Source: Thermus caliditerrae (GTDB lineage Bacteria; Deinococcota; Deinococci; Deinococcales; Thermaceae). From it: a stretch of 52,634 bases of DNA. The notes beneath the pieces are model-generated. The model did not search any database and had not been told where the DNA came from. It was given only the letters and a program-made list of their open reading frames with translations. This document shows positions 28,745 through 36,355 of the stretch, piece by piece. Numbering within the stretch: position 1 is the first letter of the stretch; each line of letters begins with the position of its first letter. The DNA lies in assembly GCF_021462525.1 (NCBI RefSeq), contig NZ_JAKEDT010000014.1, forward strand, positions 4,961 to 57,594. The letters are read 5' to 3'. Both the position numbers and the translations under genes were made by a program.

Positions 28745-28786
28745 CCACCAACCCTTGGCTCTGCGCCTTGGGTTGGTGGTTTCTTT
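28745..28786 (+). terminator. Rho-independent terminator of the clpB-hsp20 operon
   Basis: Perfect 10-bp stem CCACCAACCC/GGGTTGGTGG followed by TTTCTTT. The T-tract is only 7 bases before the next promoter region. Confidence 0.85.
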
Positions 28787-28795
28787 ATCAGGTAT

Positions 28796-28830
28796 CTTGA
28801 CACTATCGTTATCAACTCCTATCCTGAAGT
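28796..28830 (+). promoter_or_regulatory. Promoter of histone-fold operon with HAIR-like triple element
   Basis: TTGACA (28797-28802), 17-base spacer, TATCCT (28820-28825). The 7-base units CTTGACA, TATCAAC and CTGAAGT are spaced by 7 bases each, matching the clpB promoter element. TATCTTGACA is identical at both sites, as is TTATCAA in the spacer. This suggests co-regulation with clpB. Confidence 0.65.
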
Positions 28831-28846
28831 CAGGAGGTGAGCAGGT

Positions 28847-29293
28847 ATGTTGATGAAAGCAGCCGAGTTTGAAAAGCTCTTCCGCCTGGCGGCGGGACTG
28901 GACGTGGACAAGAACGACCTCAAACGCCTTTCCGACTTTCTGAGGAACAAGGTCTACGACCTTCTAGTGGTGGCCGAGCGCCACGCCAAGTACAACGGCC
29001 GGGACATCATCCTTGAGCCCGACCTTCCCCTCACCAAGGGGCTCCAGGAAACCCTCAAGGAGTTCCGGACCATGGACACCACCCTGGAGCTCACACCCGT
29101 GCTGGACGCCTTAGCCGCTTTACCCCCCCTAGACCTGGAGATCTCCGAGGACGTGCGTAACCTGCTTCCCGAGGTGGCCGGGGCCCTGGTGGTGGCTTAC
29201 GCCCGGGTGCTCAAGGAGCTGGATCCCAAGCTCAAAAACCCCCAGACCGAGCACCACGAGCGGGCCGAGCGGGTTTTCAACCTCCTGCTCTAG
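28847..29293 (+). CDS. DUF1931 histone-fold protein
   Basis: A 148-residue protein matching the DUF1931 family, whose Aquifex and Thermus members have a double histone fold in one chain. The first fold is about residues 1-70 (FEKLFRLAAGLDVDKNDLKR, then DLLVVAERHAKYNGRDIILEPDLPLTKGL). The second is about 75-148 (TLELTPVLDALAALPP, EISEDVRNLLPEVAGALVVA, HHERAERVFNLLL). DNA binding is possible but, to my knowledge, not proven. It is the first gene of an operon with psiE and khtTU, under a clpB-like promoter. TCAGGAGGTGAGC precedes the ATG. Confidence 0.85.
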   Translation: MLMKAAEFEKLFRLAAGLDVDKNDLKRLSDFLRNKVYDLLVVAERHAKYNGRDIILEPDLPLTKGLQETLKEFRTMDTTLELTPVLDALAALPPLDLEISEDVRNLLPEVAGALVVAYARVLKELDPKLKNPQTEHHERAERVFNLLL

Positions 29294-29294
29294 C

Positions 29295-29708
29295 ATGAGC
29301 CAGGATTTTCTGCTCTCCCTTTACCGAAGGGCCACCCGCCTGGTCTTCAACCTGGTGGTGGTGGCCCTCCTCATCGGGCTTTTTGTGGGGGTGGGGCGCA
29401 CCTTCATGGAGCTGGGTCTCACCCTTACGGAACCCACGGTGCGCCTGGGCCTGAAGGAGCTGGTTACCAACGTCCTCAGTTTGGTCATCGTGTTGGAGCT
29501 GGTGCGGGTCTTCGTAGAGTACTTCGAGCTGGAAAGGGTGCGCCTCGAGGTCCTCCTGGAGATCGGGGTGGCCCTGGCCCTGCGGGAACTTCTTCTCCTC
29601 CTTTTCGCCGAAAAGCTCTCTGGGCTGGACCTCTTCTTCTGGACCCTGGGCATCCTGGCCCTGGTGGCCGGGCGCACCCTGGCCGTACAGTTCTCGCCGA
29701 GGAGGTAG
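29295..29708 (+). CDS. PsiE-like membrane protein
   Basis: A 137-residue protein of the phosphate-starvation-inducible PsiE type, with four predicted membrane helices: LVFNLVVVALLIGLFVGVG, LVTNVLSLVIVLELVRVFV, a helix around IGVALALRELLLLLF, and LFFWTLGILALVAGRTLAV. The family function is unknown. It begins 1 base after the histone-fold gene and 2 bases before khtT, so it is co-transcribed. Confidence 0.8.
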   Translation: MSQDFLLSLYRRATRLVFNLVVVALLIGLFVGVGRTFMELGLTLTEPTVRLGLKELVTNVLSLVIVLELVRVFVEYFELERVRLEVLLEIGVALALRELLLLLFAEKLSGLDLFFWTLGILALVAGRTLAVQFSPRR

Positions 29709-29710
29709 CC

Positions 29711-30184
29711 ATGAAGGTGGAGGAAGTGGTCCTGCCCGGGGTAGGGCGCAAGTACACCGTCACCGTAGGCAGCGGGGACCGCATCGTGATCGTGGTCCAC
29801 AGCTCCGGCAAGCGGGAACTCCAATACTTTGAGGCCAGGGAGGACGAAGAGCCCAGCGCCGCCCTGGACCTCACCGACGAGGAGGCCCGGGAGCTGGGGG
29901 CCATCCTGGCAGGAGTTCTCTTCCACCCGGAAGCGGTGGGGGACACCCAGAGCAAGCTGGGGCAGAAGGTCATCGAGTGGATCCGCGTTCTCCCAGGCTC
30001 CCAGCTGGCGGGCCGGAGGGTGGGGGAGCTTCCCTTGCCCCAAGGGGCCCACCTTCTGGCGGTGGACCGCCCGGGGGCACCCTTGATCCCCAACCCCGAT
30101 CCGGAAACGGTCCTGGAAGTGGGGGACACCCTGGTGGTGGCCGGCACCCGGGAGGCAGTGGAAGCCTTAAAGAGGAGCCTCTGA
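29711..30184 (+). CDS. KhtT-like regulatory subunit with RCK_C (TrkA-C) domain
   Basis: A 157-residue soluble protein. The N-terminal part (VVLPGVGRKYTVTVGSGDRI onward, EARELGAILAG) matches the KhtT N-domain. The C-terminal RCK_C domain is LPGSQLAGRRVGELPLPQGA, then VLEVGDTLVVAGTREAVEAL. In Bacillus KhtT gates the K+/H+ antiporter KhtU in response to pH and nucleotides. The stop overlaps the antiporter start by one base (TGATG), supporting a stoichiometric complex. Confidence 0.88.
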   Translation: MKVEEVVLPGVGRKYTVTVGSGDRIVIVVHSSGKRELQYFEAREDEEPSAALDLTDEEARELGAILAGVLFHPEAVGDTQSKLGQKVIEWIRVLPGSQLAGRRVGELPLPQGAHLLAVDRPGAPLIPNPDPETVLEVGDTLVVAGTREAVEALKRSL

Positions 30185-31320
30185 TGCACCCTTCCGTGGA
30201 GGCCTTTGCCCTGACCGCAGGGCTCCTGGCCCTGGGGGCGGCCCTGGTTCACCGCTTTGGCTTCCCTCCCTTGCCCATCTACCTTCTTACGGGCCTCTGG
30301 GTGGGCGGGGCCTTGCCTGTGGAGGACCTCGAGCCCCTTCCCTCCCTGGGCCTTCTCCTCCTCCTCTTCTCCGTGGGGCTGGAGTTCGGCCCTGATCGCT
30401 TAAGAAGCCTCTCGGGCAAGGCGGTGAGGGCTGGTTTTTACGATGGCCTAGCACTACCCGTGGGCTTTTTCCTGGGGCTCATGGCCGGGCTGGACTGGCG
30501 GGGGGCGGCCCTTTTGGCGGGCGTCATCTACGTGAGCTCCAGTGCGGTGATCGTCAAGCTGATCATCGACCTGCGGCGGGCGGCCAACCCGGAAAGCGAG
30601 GTGGTCCTGGGAGTATCGGTCCTCGAGGACCTGGTGGTGCTGGTCCTCCTGGCCCTCCTGGGGGGTCAGGGCCTCAGCGGTTTCCTCCTGAGCCTCTTCC
30701 TGGCCACCGCTTACTTGGCCTCGGCCCGCCTCCTGGGACCAGGACTGGTGCGCTTCATGGAAAGCCTTTCCGACGAACTGGTCCTCCTCCTAGGAGCGGC
30801 CTTCACCACGGGGACCGCCCTCCTCTTCCAGGCGGCGGGGGCTTCGGTGGGGCTGGGGGCTTTTTTGGCAGGGACCCTCGCCGCCGCCTTGGGGTTAAGG
30901 GAACGCTTGGAGCGCCTCTTCGGCCCGGTGAGGGACCTGGGGGTGGCCCTCTTCTTCCTGGTGGTGGGCGCAGGGGCCCGGGACCTCTTCCAGGGCCTTA
31001 CCCCAGCCGTGGTGGTCCTGGCCCTGCTGGGCCTCCTGGTCAAGCTCCCCCTTAACCACCTGGGGGGCACCCGGGCAGGCCTCTCCCGCAAGCGTGGGCT
31101 TTACAGCGCCCTCTACCTGGTCCCCAGGGGGGAGTTCAACCTGGTTCTGGGGGCTTTGGCCCAGGCCCAAGGCTATCCTCTGGTGGCCCAGGTGGCAGTA
31201 CTCTTGGTGCTGGTTTCCATTCCCTTAGGGGCGCTCCTCATCCGCTTTGCCCCGGACATCGGGCGCTGGCTCTACCCTAAGGGTCAAAGGGCAAAGCCTG
31301 CCCAGGCCAAGGCCCCCTAA
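30184..31320 (+). CDS. K+/H+ antiporter, CPA2 family (KhtU-like)
   Basis: A 378-residue Kef-type cation/proton antiporter with about 12 membrane helices (for example LPIYLLTGLWVGG, LLLLLFSVGLEFG, GVSVLEDLVVLVLLALLGG). The lone acidic LED and YVSSSAVIVKLIIDL parts correspond to the ion-binding helices. Unlike full Kef proteins it lacks the fused TrkA-N domain; regulation is supplied by the KhtT partner. The ATG at 30184 is coupled to the khtT stop. It exports K+ in exchange for H+, or Na+; the ion is not determinable. It is the last gene of the operon. Confidence 0.9.
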   Translation: MHPSVEAFALTAGLLALGAALVHRFGFPPLPIYLLTGLWVGGALPVEDLEPLPSLGLLLLLFSVGLEFGPDRLRSLSGKAVRAGFYDGLALPVGFFLGLMAGLDWRGAALLAGVIYVSSSAVIVKLIIDLRRAANPESEVVLGVSVLEDLVVLVLLALLGGQGLSGFLLSLFLATAYLASARLLGPGLVRFMESLSDELVLLLGAAFTTGTALLFQAAGASVGLGAFLAGTLAAALGLRERLERLFGPVRDLGVALFFLVVGAGARDLFQGLTPAVVVLALLGLLVKLPLNHLGGTRAGLSRKRGLYSALYLVPRGEFNLVLGALAQAQGYPLVAQVAVLLVLVSIPLGALLIRFAPDIGRWLYPKGQRAKPAQAKAP

Positions 31321-31495
31321 CCCCCCGAAGGGCCCGTAGGCAGAGATTGCTCCATCGGCCCACGAGGAAGCGGCTTTCCCGTGGCCCTTCGGGAGTTCTT
31401 GTTGTGGCCCAAACCACAACAGGGCGCTTATGCCCAGAAAACCAGCCCTTGCAGACTCCCCCAGGAGGCTTTATGTTGAATGCGAGGGAGCACCT
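31321..31495 (+). other. Intergenic region with two inverted repeats
   Basis: CCCGAAGGGCC (31324-31334) and GGCCCTTCGGG (31383-31393) form an 11-bp perfect inverted repeat with a 48-base interval. TGTTGTGG/CCACAACA (31400-31421) is a perfect 8-bp repeat with a 6-base loop. Neither has a T-run; the second could be an operator upstream of the protease promoter at 31449. Confidence 0.5.
31449..31477 (+). promoter_or_regulatory. Promoter of SDH-type membrane protease gene
   Basis: TTGCAG (31449-31454), 17-base spacer, TATGTT (31472-31477). Start of transcription near 31484 leaves about 12 bases before the ATG at 31496, with GGGAG as a partial ribosome binding site. Confidence 0.55.
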
Positions 31496-32329
31496 ATGGA
31501 GATTTTTTTCCAGCTCTTCTGGCTCTTTTTCATCCTCTCGGCCCTATCTCCCTACTTGCAGCAACAGATGCTCCTGGGGGCCCGGGCCCGCAAGATCGCT
31601 GAGCTGGAAAGGAAGCGCAAAAGCCGCGTGATCACCCTCATCCACCGCCAGGAAGCCGTAAGCTTCCTGGGTATCCCCATCAGCCGCTTCATCAACATCG
31701 ACGACTCGGAGCAAGTTCTAAGGGCCATCCGCCTCACCGACAAGAACATGCCCATTGACCTCATCCTCCACACCCCTGGGGGCCTGGTCCTGGCGGCGGA
31801 GCAGATCGCCGAGGCCCTTTTGCGCCACCCGGCCAAGGTCACGGTCTTCGTGCCCCACTACGCCATGTCCGGGGGCACCCTCATTGCCTTAGCCGCAGAC
31901 GAGATCGTCATGGACGAGAACGCCGTCTTGGGCCCGGTGGACCCCCAGCTCGGCCAGTACCCCGCGGCCAGCATCCTCAAGGTGCTGGAGAAAAAACCCA
32001 TCCAGGAGATCGACGACCAGACCCTGATCCTGGCGGACGTGGCGGAAAAGGCCCTCAGGCAGGTGAAGGCCACGGTGAAAAGCCTCCTCATGAAGCGCAT
32101 GCCCGAGGAAAAGGCGGAGGAGGTGGCCACCCTCCTCTCCCAGGGCACCTGGACCCACGACTACCCCATCGACGTGGCCCAGGCCCGGGAGATGGGCCTG
32201 CCGGTGAGCACAGAGATGCCCCTCGAGGTCTATGAGCTCATGGACCTCTACCCCCAGGCCCAGGGGGGCAAGCCCAGCGTGCAGTACGTGCCCGTACCCT
32301 ACCGCCACCAAGAGCCCAGGAGGCCTTAG
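31496..32329 (+). CDS. Membrane-anchored ClpP-fold protease (SDH_sah / S49-like)
   Basis: A 277-residue protein starting MEIFFQLFWLFFILSALSPY, a single N-terminal membrane anchor. It continues with a ClpP/crotonase fold: DLILHTPGGLVLAAEQIAEA, then VPHYAMSGGTLIALAADEIV with the likely nucleophile Ser in AMSGG, then NAVLGPVDPQLGQYPAASIL with a possible Lys/Ser partner region. This is the serine dehydrogenase proteinase family related to SppA. Probable substrates are membrane or signal-peptide fragments. An upstream in-frame ATG at 31430 lies before the promoter and is rejected. Rhomboid follows after 1 base. Confidence 0.85.
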   Translation: MEIFFQLFWLFFILSALSPYLQQQMLLGARARKIAELERKRKSRVITLIHRQEAVSFLGIPISRFINIDDSEQVLRAIRLTDKNMPIDLILHTPGGLVLAAEQIAEALLRHPAKVTVFVPHYAMSGGTLIALAADEIVMDENAVLGPVDPQLGQYPAASILKVLEKKPIQEIDDQTLILADVAEKALRQVKATVKSLLMKRMPEEKAEEVATLLSQGTWTHDYPIDVAQAREMGLPVSTEMPLEVYELMDLYPQAQGGKPSVQYVPVPYRHQEPRRP

Positions 32330-32330
32330 G

Positions 32331-32963
32331 GTGTTCCCCCTCTACGACCTCAACCACGCCCGCCGGCCCGCTTTCGTGGTCAAGGGCCTGGTGTTCTTTA
32401 ACGCCTTGGCCTTTCTCTGGCAACTTTCCGTGGGCCTGGAGTGGTCTGCCGAGGCCTACGGTTTTATCCCCGCCTTGTTCTTTCAGGACCCCTGGGGCCA
32501 GGGCTACCGCCTCCTCACCAGCATGTTCCTCCACGGGAGCTTTTTTCATATTCTATCCAATATGTGGTTCCTCTGGGTCTTCGGGGACAACGTGGAGGAC
32601 CGCATGGGCCATGGCCGCTTCTTCCTCTTCTATCTCCTTGGAGGCGTGGCAGCCGCCCTAGTCCAGGGCCTCTTCAGCCCCTTGAGCACCATCCCCATGA
32701 TCGGGGCCAGCGGGGCGGTGTCTGCGGTCTTGGGGGCCTACTACGTCCTCTTCCCCCGGGCCTATGTGGTCTCCGTGGTCTTCTTCATCTTTCCCCTCTT
32801 CGTCACCTTCCCCGCCGGGTTCTACCTGGGCTACTGGGCCTTCCTCCAGCTCCTGCAAGGCCTCTTGGGCCTCCCCGGGGTGGCCTGGTGGGCCCACCTG
32901 GGGGGGTTCCTCTTCGGCGCCCTCATGGCCCGGCGCTTTGCCCCCAGGTGGCGGCGCTGGTAA
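32331..32963 (+). CDS. Rhomboid family intramembrane serine protease
   Basis: 210 residues with six or more membrane helices. HGSFFHILSNMWFLWVFGDN is the conserved L1/TM2 region, catalytic Ser is in IGASGAVSAVLG, and catalytic His in WWAHLGGFLFG. It starts with GTG at 32331, with AGGAGG 8 bases upstream inside the end of the preceding protease gene. Two membrane proteases in tandem suggest shared membrane-protein quality control. Its stop codon is part of the -10 of the next gene. Confidence 0.92.
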   Translation: MFPLYDLNHARRPAFVVKGLVFFNALAFLWQLSVGLEWSAEAYGFIPALFFQDPWGQGYRLLTSMFLHGSFFHILSNMWFLWVFGDNVEDRMGHGRFFLFYLLGGVAAALVQGLFSPLSTIPMIGASGAVSAVLGAYYVLFPRAYVVSVVFFIFPLFVTFPAGFYLGYWAFLQLLQGLLGLPGVAWWAHLGGFLFGALMARRFAPRWRRW

Positions 32964-32966
32964 ACT
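32961..32966 (+). promoter_or_regulatory. -10 element of the CBS-napA operon, containing the rhomboid stop
   Basis: TAAACT, 7 bases before the ATG at 32974; the first three bases are the rhomboid stop codon. Confidence 0.45.
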
Positions 32967-32973
32967 TTAGCCC

Positions 32974-33426
32974 ATGAAGGTGGTCGAACTCATGACCCCA
33001 AACCCCGACACCATCGGGCCAGAGGCCACCCTCGAGGAAGCCGCCCGGCGCATCCTGGAAAAGCGCTACGGCAGCCTCCCTGTGGTGGACAAGGAGGGGT
33101 GCCTCCTGGGGCTTCTCCAGGTGGAGGAACTCCTGCCCCACCCGGAGAACGTCCCCTTCTCGGACGTGGAAGCCTTGCAGCTTTTTGGGGAGTGGGTGGA
33201 TGGGGAGTTTTTGGAGGATATCTACCGGCGCTACCAGAAAACGCCGGTAAAGGCGGTGATGCGCACGGATATCCCCCGCCTGCATCCCGAGGATCCGGTG
33301 GGAAAGGCTTTGCAAACTCTCCTCACCAGCGAGGTGCGCCACCTGCCGGTGGTGGACCAGGGCAATAGGGTGGTGGGCATCCTCACCCGGAGCGACTTCC
33401 TCAAGCTCATCCTAAGGAGGCGGTGA
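32974..33426 (+). CDS. Tandem CBS-domain protein
   Basis: A 150-residue protein made almost only of two CBS motifs: VVELMTPNPDTIGPEATLEE to VDKEGCLLGLLQVEEL, and VKAVMRTDIPRLHPEDPVGK to LPVVDQGNRVVGILTRSDFL. CBS pairs bind adenosyl nucleotides. The stop overlaps the napA start by one base (TGATG), so a regulatory role on the antiporter is likely but is an inference. Confidence 0.9.
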   Translation: MKVVELMTPNPDTIGPEATLEEAARRILEKRYGSLPVVDKEGCLLGLLQVEELLPHPENVPFSDVEALQLFGEWVDGEFLEDIYRRYQKTPVKAVMRTDIPRLHPEDPVGKALQTLLTSEVRHLPVVDQGNRVVGILTRSDFLKLILRRR

Positions 33427-34589
33427 TGCATGGAGCTGGGCACATCCTCGAGGTCTTCTACCTCATCCTGGCTGCCCAGGTCATGGCCTTCCTCTTCAAG
33501 CGCCTGAACCAGCCCGTGGTCATTGGCGAGGTGCTGGCCGGCATCTTGGTAGGCCCTGCCCTCCTGGGTTGGGTGCACGAGGGGGAGATCCTGGAGTTCA
33601 TCGCTGAGCTTGGGGCCATCTTCCTCCTCTTCATGGTGGGCCTGGAAACCCGGCTCAAGGACATCCTGGCCGTGGGAAAGGAAGCCTTCTTGGTGGCGGT
33701 TTTGGGGGTGGCCTTTCCCTTCGTGGGGGGGTACCTCTTTGGCCTCCAGATCGGCTTCGCCACCCTGCCCTCCCTCTTCCTGGGCACCGCCTTGGTGGCC
33801 ACCAGCGTGGGGATCACCGCGCGGGTCTTGCAGGAGCTTGGGGTGCTCTCCCGCCCCTACGCCCGGGTCATCCTGGGGGCAGCCGTCATTGACGACGTGC
33901 TGGGTCTTATCGTTCTAGCGGTGGTGAACGGGGTGGCTAAAACCGGGCAGGTGGAGACCGGGGCCATCCTGCAACTCATCCTCCTTTCCGTGGTCTTCGT
34001 GGGCCTGGCGGTGGCCCTTTCGCCCCTCTTCGCCCGCCTGCCCCTGGAAAGGCTTCCCGTGGGCAGCCCGGTGGGCTTCGCCCTGGCCCTGGGGGTAGGC
34101 ATGGCCGCCCTGGCCGCCGCCATCGGCCTGGCCCCCATCGTGGGGGCCTTTTTGGGGGGCATGCTCCTCTCTGAGGTGCGGGAGAAGTACCGCCTCGAGG
34201 AGCCCATCTTCGCCATCGAAGGCTTTTTAGCCCCTATCTTTTTCGCCATGGTGGGGGTGCGGTTGGAGCTGGCTGCCCTGATCTCCCCCGCCACTCTGGC
34301 GGCGGGAAGCGTGGTCACGGTCATCGCCATCCTGGGCAAGGTGCTGGGTGGGTTCCTGGGCTCCCTCACCCAGGGCGTGCGTTCGGCCCTCACCGTGGGG
34401 GTGGGCATGGCTCCCCGGGGAGAGGTGGGGCTGATCGTGGCCGCCCTGGGTCTGGCCGCAGGCGCTGTGAACGAAGAGGAGTACGCCATCGTCCTCTTCA
34501 TGGTGGTCTTCACCACCCTCTTCGCCCCCTTTGCCCTAAAGCCCCTTATCGCCTGGACGGAAAAGGGCCTGCGCCAGGCTAAGGAGTAG
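33426..34589 (+). CDS. napA: Na+/H+ antiporter NapA (CPA2)
   Basis: A 387-residue antiporter, nearly identical by memory to Thermus thermophilus NapA. Key residues: the DD motif in AAVIDDVLGLIVLAVVNG (ion-binding aspartates), the unwound helices at GLAPIVGAFLGGMLLSE, and Lys in AILGKVLGGFLG, which pairs with the aspartate. It extrudes Na+ (or Li+) using the proton gradient. Translation is coupled to the CBS gene. It ends in an 11-base tail-to-tail overlap with the lytic transglycosylase gene. Confidence 0.95.
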   Translation: MHGAGHILEVFYLILAAQVMAFLFKRLNQPVVIGEVLAGILVGPALLGWVHEGEILEFIAELGAIFLLFMVGLETRLKDILAVGKEAFLVAVLGVAFPFVGGYLFGLQIGFATLPSLFLGTALVATSVGITARVLQELGVLSRPYARVILGAAVIDDVLGLIVLAVVNGVAKTGQVETGAILQLILLSVVFVGLAVALSPLFARLPLERLPVGSPVGFALALGVGMAALAAAIGLAPIVGAFLGGMLLSEVREKYRLEEPIFAIEGFLAPIFFAMVGVRLELAALISPATLAAGSVVTVIAILGKVLGGFLGSLTQGVRSALTVGVGMAPRGEVGLIVAALGLAAGAVNEEEYAIVLFMVVFTTLFAPFALKPLIAWTEKGLRQAKE

Positions 34590-36192
34590 CCCGGTAGGCG
34601 GCATAAGCGGCGAGCACCTTGGCCAGGTACTCCCGGGGCTCGTCCCGCTCCTGGAAACGGAGGAAGGCGTAGAGGTCCCCCTCGCGGGCGATGCCCCTGA
34701 GGGTGTAGCCGATGCCCCCGTTGTAGGCGGTGAGGGCGCAGGCCAGCTGCTCCAGTCCTTCGAAGGCGGCGCAGCGCTCCAGGAGCCAACGCAGGTAGCG
34801 GGCGGCGTAGCGGATGCTGGCCTCGGGGTCAAAGGGGTCGGCGGGGGGCTCCCCCAGCATCCGGGCCACGTCGGCCCAGGTGCTCCGCAAAAACTGCGCC
34901 AGCCCCAGGGCCCCCGTGGGGCTTACCGCCAGGGGGTCAAAGCGGCTTTCCACGTGGAGGAGGGCGTAGAGGAGATCGGGGTCCAGCCCCTCCCTTTGGG
35001 CGTATCCCTCCACCCACGCCCGGTAGGGGCGGGGGTAGGCCATGGCGGTGGGCCAGGCGGCGCGGATCCCCTCCCGGTAGGCCCCCAGGCGGTAGAGGAA
35101 AGGAACCAGGGCAGGCCAGTCCTGGGGGCGCTGCCAGAGGGCGTAGCGCACCTCGCCCCGGGCCCAGGCCTCCTTGCCTGCCCGGATGAGGGCTTCCACC
35201 AAGGGAGCCTCGAGGGGCAGAGGAACCTCAGGGGCGGGAAGTGGGGGGCTCGGCTCCTTGCCCAGGAGGAGGCCCAAGCCCCCCGAAAGGAGGGCGTAGG
35301 CCCTGAAGCGCTCCTCCTCCAGGCCCAGCCGCCCCGCAAGGAGGTAGGCCCTCAGGGCGGCGTCATCCGCATAGGAGCTTTCCGCGCGGGCAAGCTCCAG
35401 GTAAAGCCCCAGGGCCTCCCGCAAAAGCCCCTGGCGCTCCAGAAGGGCCGTGGCCCGCCATAAGCCTTCTGGGGTGCTCTTCCGGTAGGCGGCCACCGCC
35501 TCGAGGAGCCTTCCCATCTCCTCCAGGACCCGCCCTTGGGCGTAGCGGCTTTCCGGGTGGTCGTAGCGGGCAAAGGCGAGGAGGGCCTCCTCCCGCCGCC
35601 CCAGCCGCCAAAGGGCGTAGCCCAGGCCCAGATGGCCCCGGGGGTCGCTTTCGGCCCAGGACCGGTAGTGGGGGAGGGCCTCGGCAAAGCGGGAAAGGCG
35701 AAAGAGGGCCTGGGCCCGAAGGTCAGGCCGCACCCCCTCGGGAAGCACCCGCAAAAGGGCCTGGTAGGCCCGCCCCCGGAAGAGGGCCTCCCAAAGCCGC
35801 TCCCCCGCTCCCAAGGACAGGAGCGCTGCAACCGCTTCCTCCTCCGGCAAAAGCCTCTCCCAGGCGGAGAAAGCCCGGGGGTCTCCCGCCGCCTGAAGGA
35901 GGGAAGCGGCCTTGCGCCAGGCCTCCTTGGCCTCCCAGCCCGGCTCAAAGGGCCGCACCCCCTCCAGGAAGAGGGCGTAGCGCCAGGCGTACTCCCCCCG
36001 CTCGGCCGGGGGAAGGGCTTCCTCGTCCACCAAGAGCCAGCCCGCAAGAAGCCGGGCGTACCCCTCCCCTCCCAGGGCCACCTGGCGCAGGGCCTCCGGG
36101 CGGCCGCTTTCCAGGAGGGCGTAGGGTTCGGGAAGCTCCTGGGCCCGGCAGGAAGGGAGAAAGAGGATCAGCAGGAGAAGAAGGCGGCCCAT
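34579..36192 (-). CDS. Lipoprotein lytic transglycosylase (Slt70-like)
   Basis: A peptidoglycan-cleaving enzyme of 537 residues. The signal peptide MGRLLLLLILFLPSCRAQ ends in the lipobox LPSC (Cys15). A long alpha-superhelical region of repeated A/L/E/R helices follows (about residues 30-390). The C-terminal SLT domain has catalytic Glu in LLHVESRFDPLAVSPTGALG, then GLAQFLRSTW and ALTAYNGGIGYTLRG. On the minus strand TAGGGT (36199-36204) lies 6 bases before the ATG. Role: cell-wall turnover. Confidence 0.92.
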   Translation of the reverse strand: MGRLLLLLILFLPSCRAQELPEPYALLESGRPEALRQVALGGEGYARLLAGWLLVDEEALPPAERGEYAWRYALFLEGVRPFEPGWEAKEAWRKAASLLQAAGDPRAFSAWERLLPEEEAVAALLSLGAGERLWEALFRGRAYQALLRVLPEGVRPDLRAQALFRLSRFAEALPHYRSWAESDPRGHLGLGYALWRLGRREEALLAFARYDHPESRYAQGRVLEEMGRLLEAVAAYRKSTPEGLWRATALLERQGLLREALGLYLELARAESSYADDAALRAYLLAGRLGLEEERFRAYALLSGGLGLLLGKEPSPPLPAPEVPLPLEAPLVEALIRAGKEAWARGEVRYALWQRPQDWPALVPFLYRLGAYREGIRAAWPTAMAYPRPYRAWVEGYAQREGLDPDLLYALLHVESRFDPLAVSPTGALGLAQFLRSTWADVARMLGEPPADPFDPEASIRYAARYLRWLLERCAAFEGLEQLACALTAYNGGIGYTLRGIAREGDLYAFLRFQERDEPREYLAKVLAAYAAYRATP

Positions 36193-36355
36193 GGCCCCAC
36201 CCTACCAAAACCCCTACGCGCCCTGGCGCCCAGGTTGCCCCTCGGCCGAAGCCCAAGCGGCCTGGGCCACAAGGGCATGCTCAAGGAGGCAAAGCTTCCC
36301 TCAGGGGAAGTCCCCTGGCGCCGGAGGGGGGGGTGGGCGTAGCCTGGTAGGGCTT
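36193..36355 (+). other. dnaB upstream region with long-range stem
   Basis: 163 noncoding bases between divergent genes. GGCGCCCAGG (from about 36223) can pair with CCTGGCGCC (ending about 36323), closing a roughly 95-base structured interior with smaller stems. A possible -10 TAGCCT lies at 36340-36345. The transglycosylase promoter (TAGGGT, 36199-36204, minus) is at its left edge. I do not recognise an RNA family. Confidence 0.35.
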
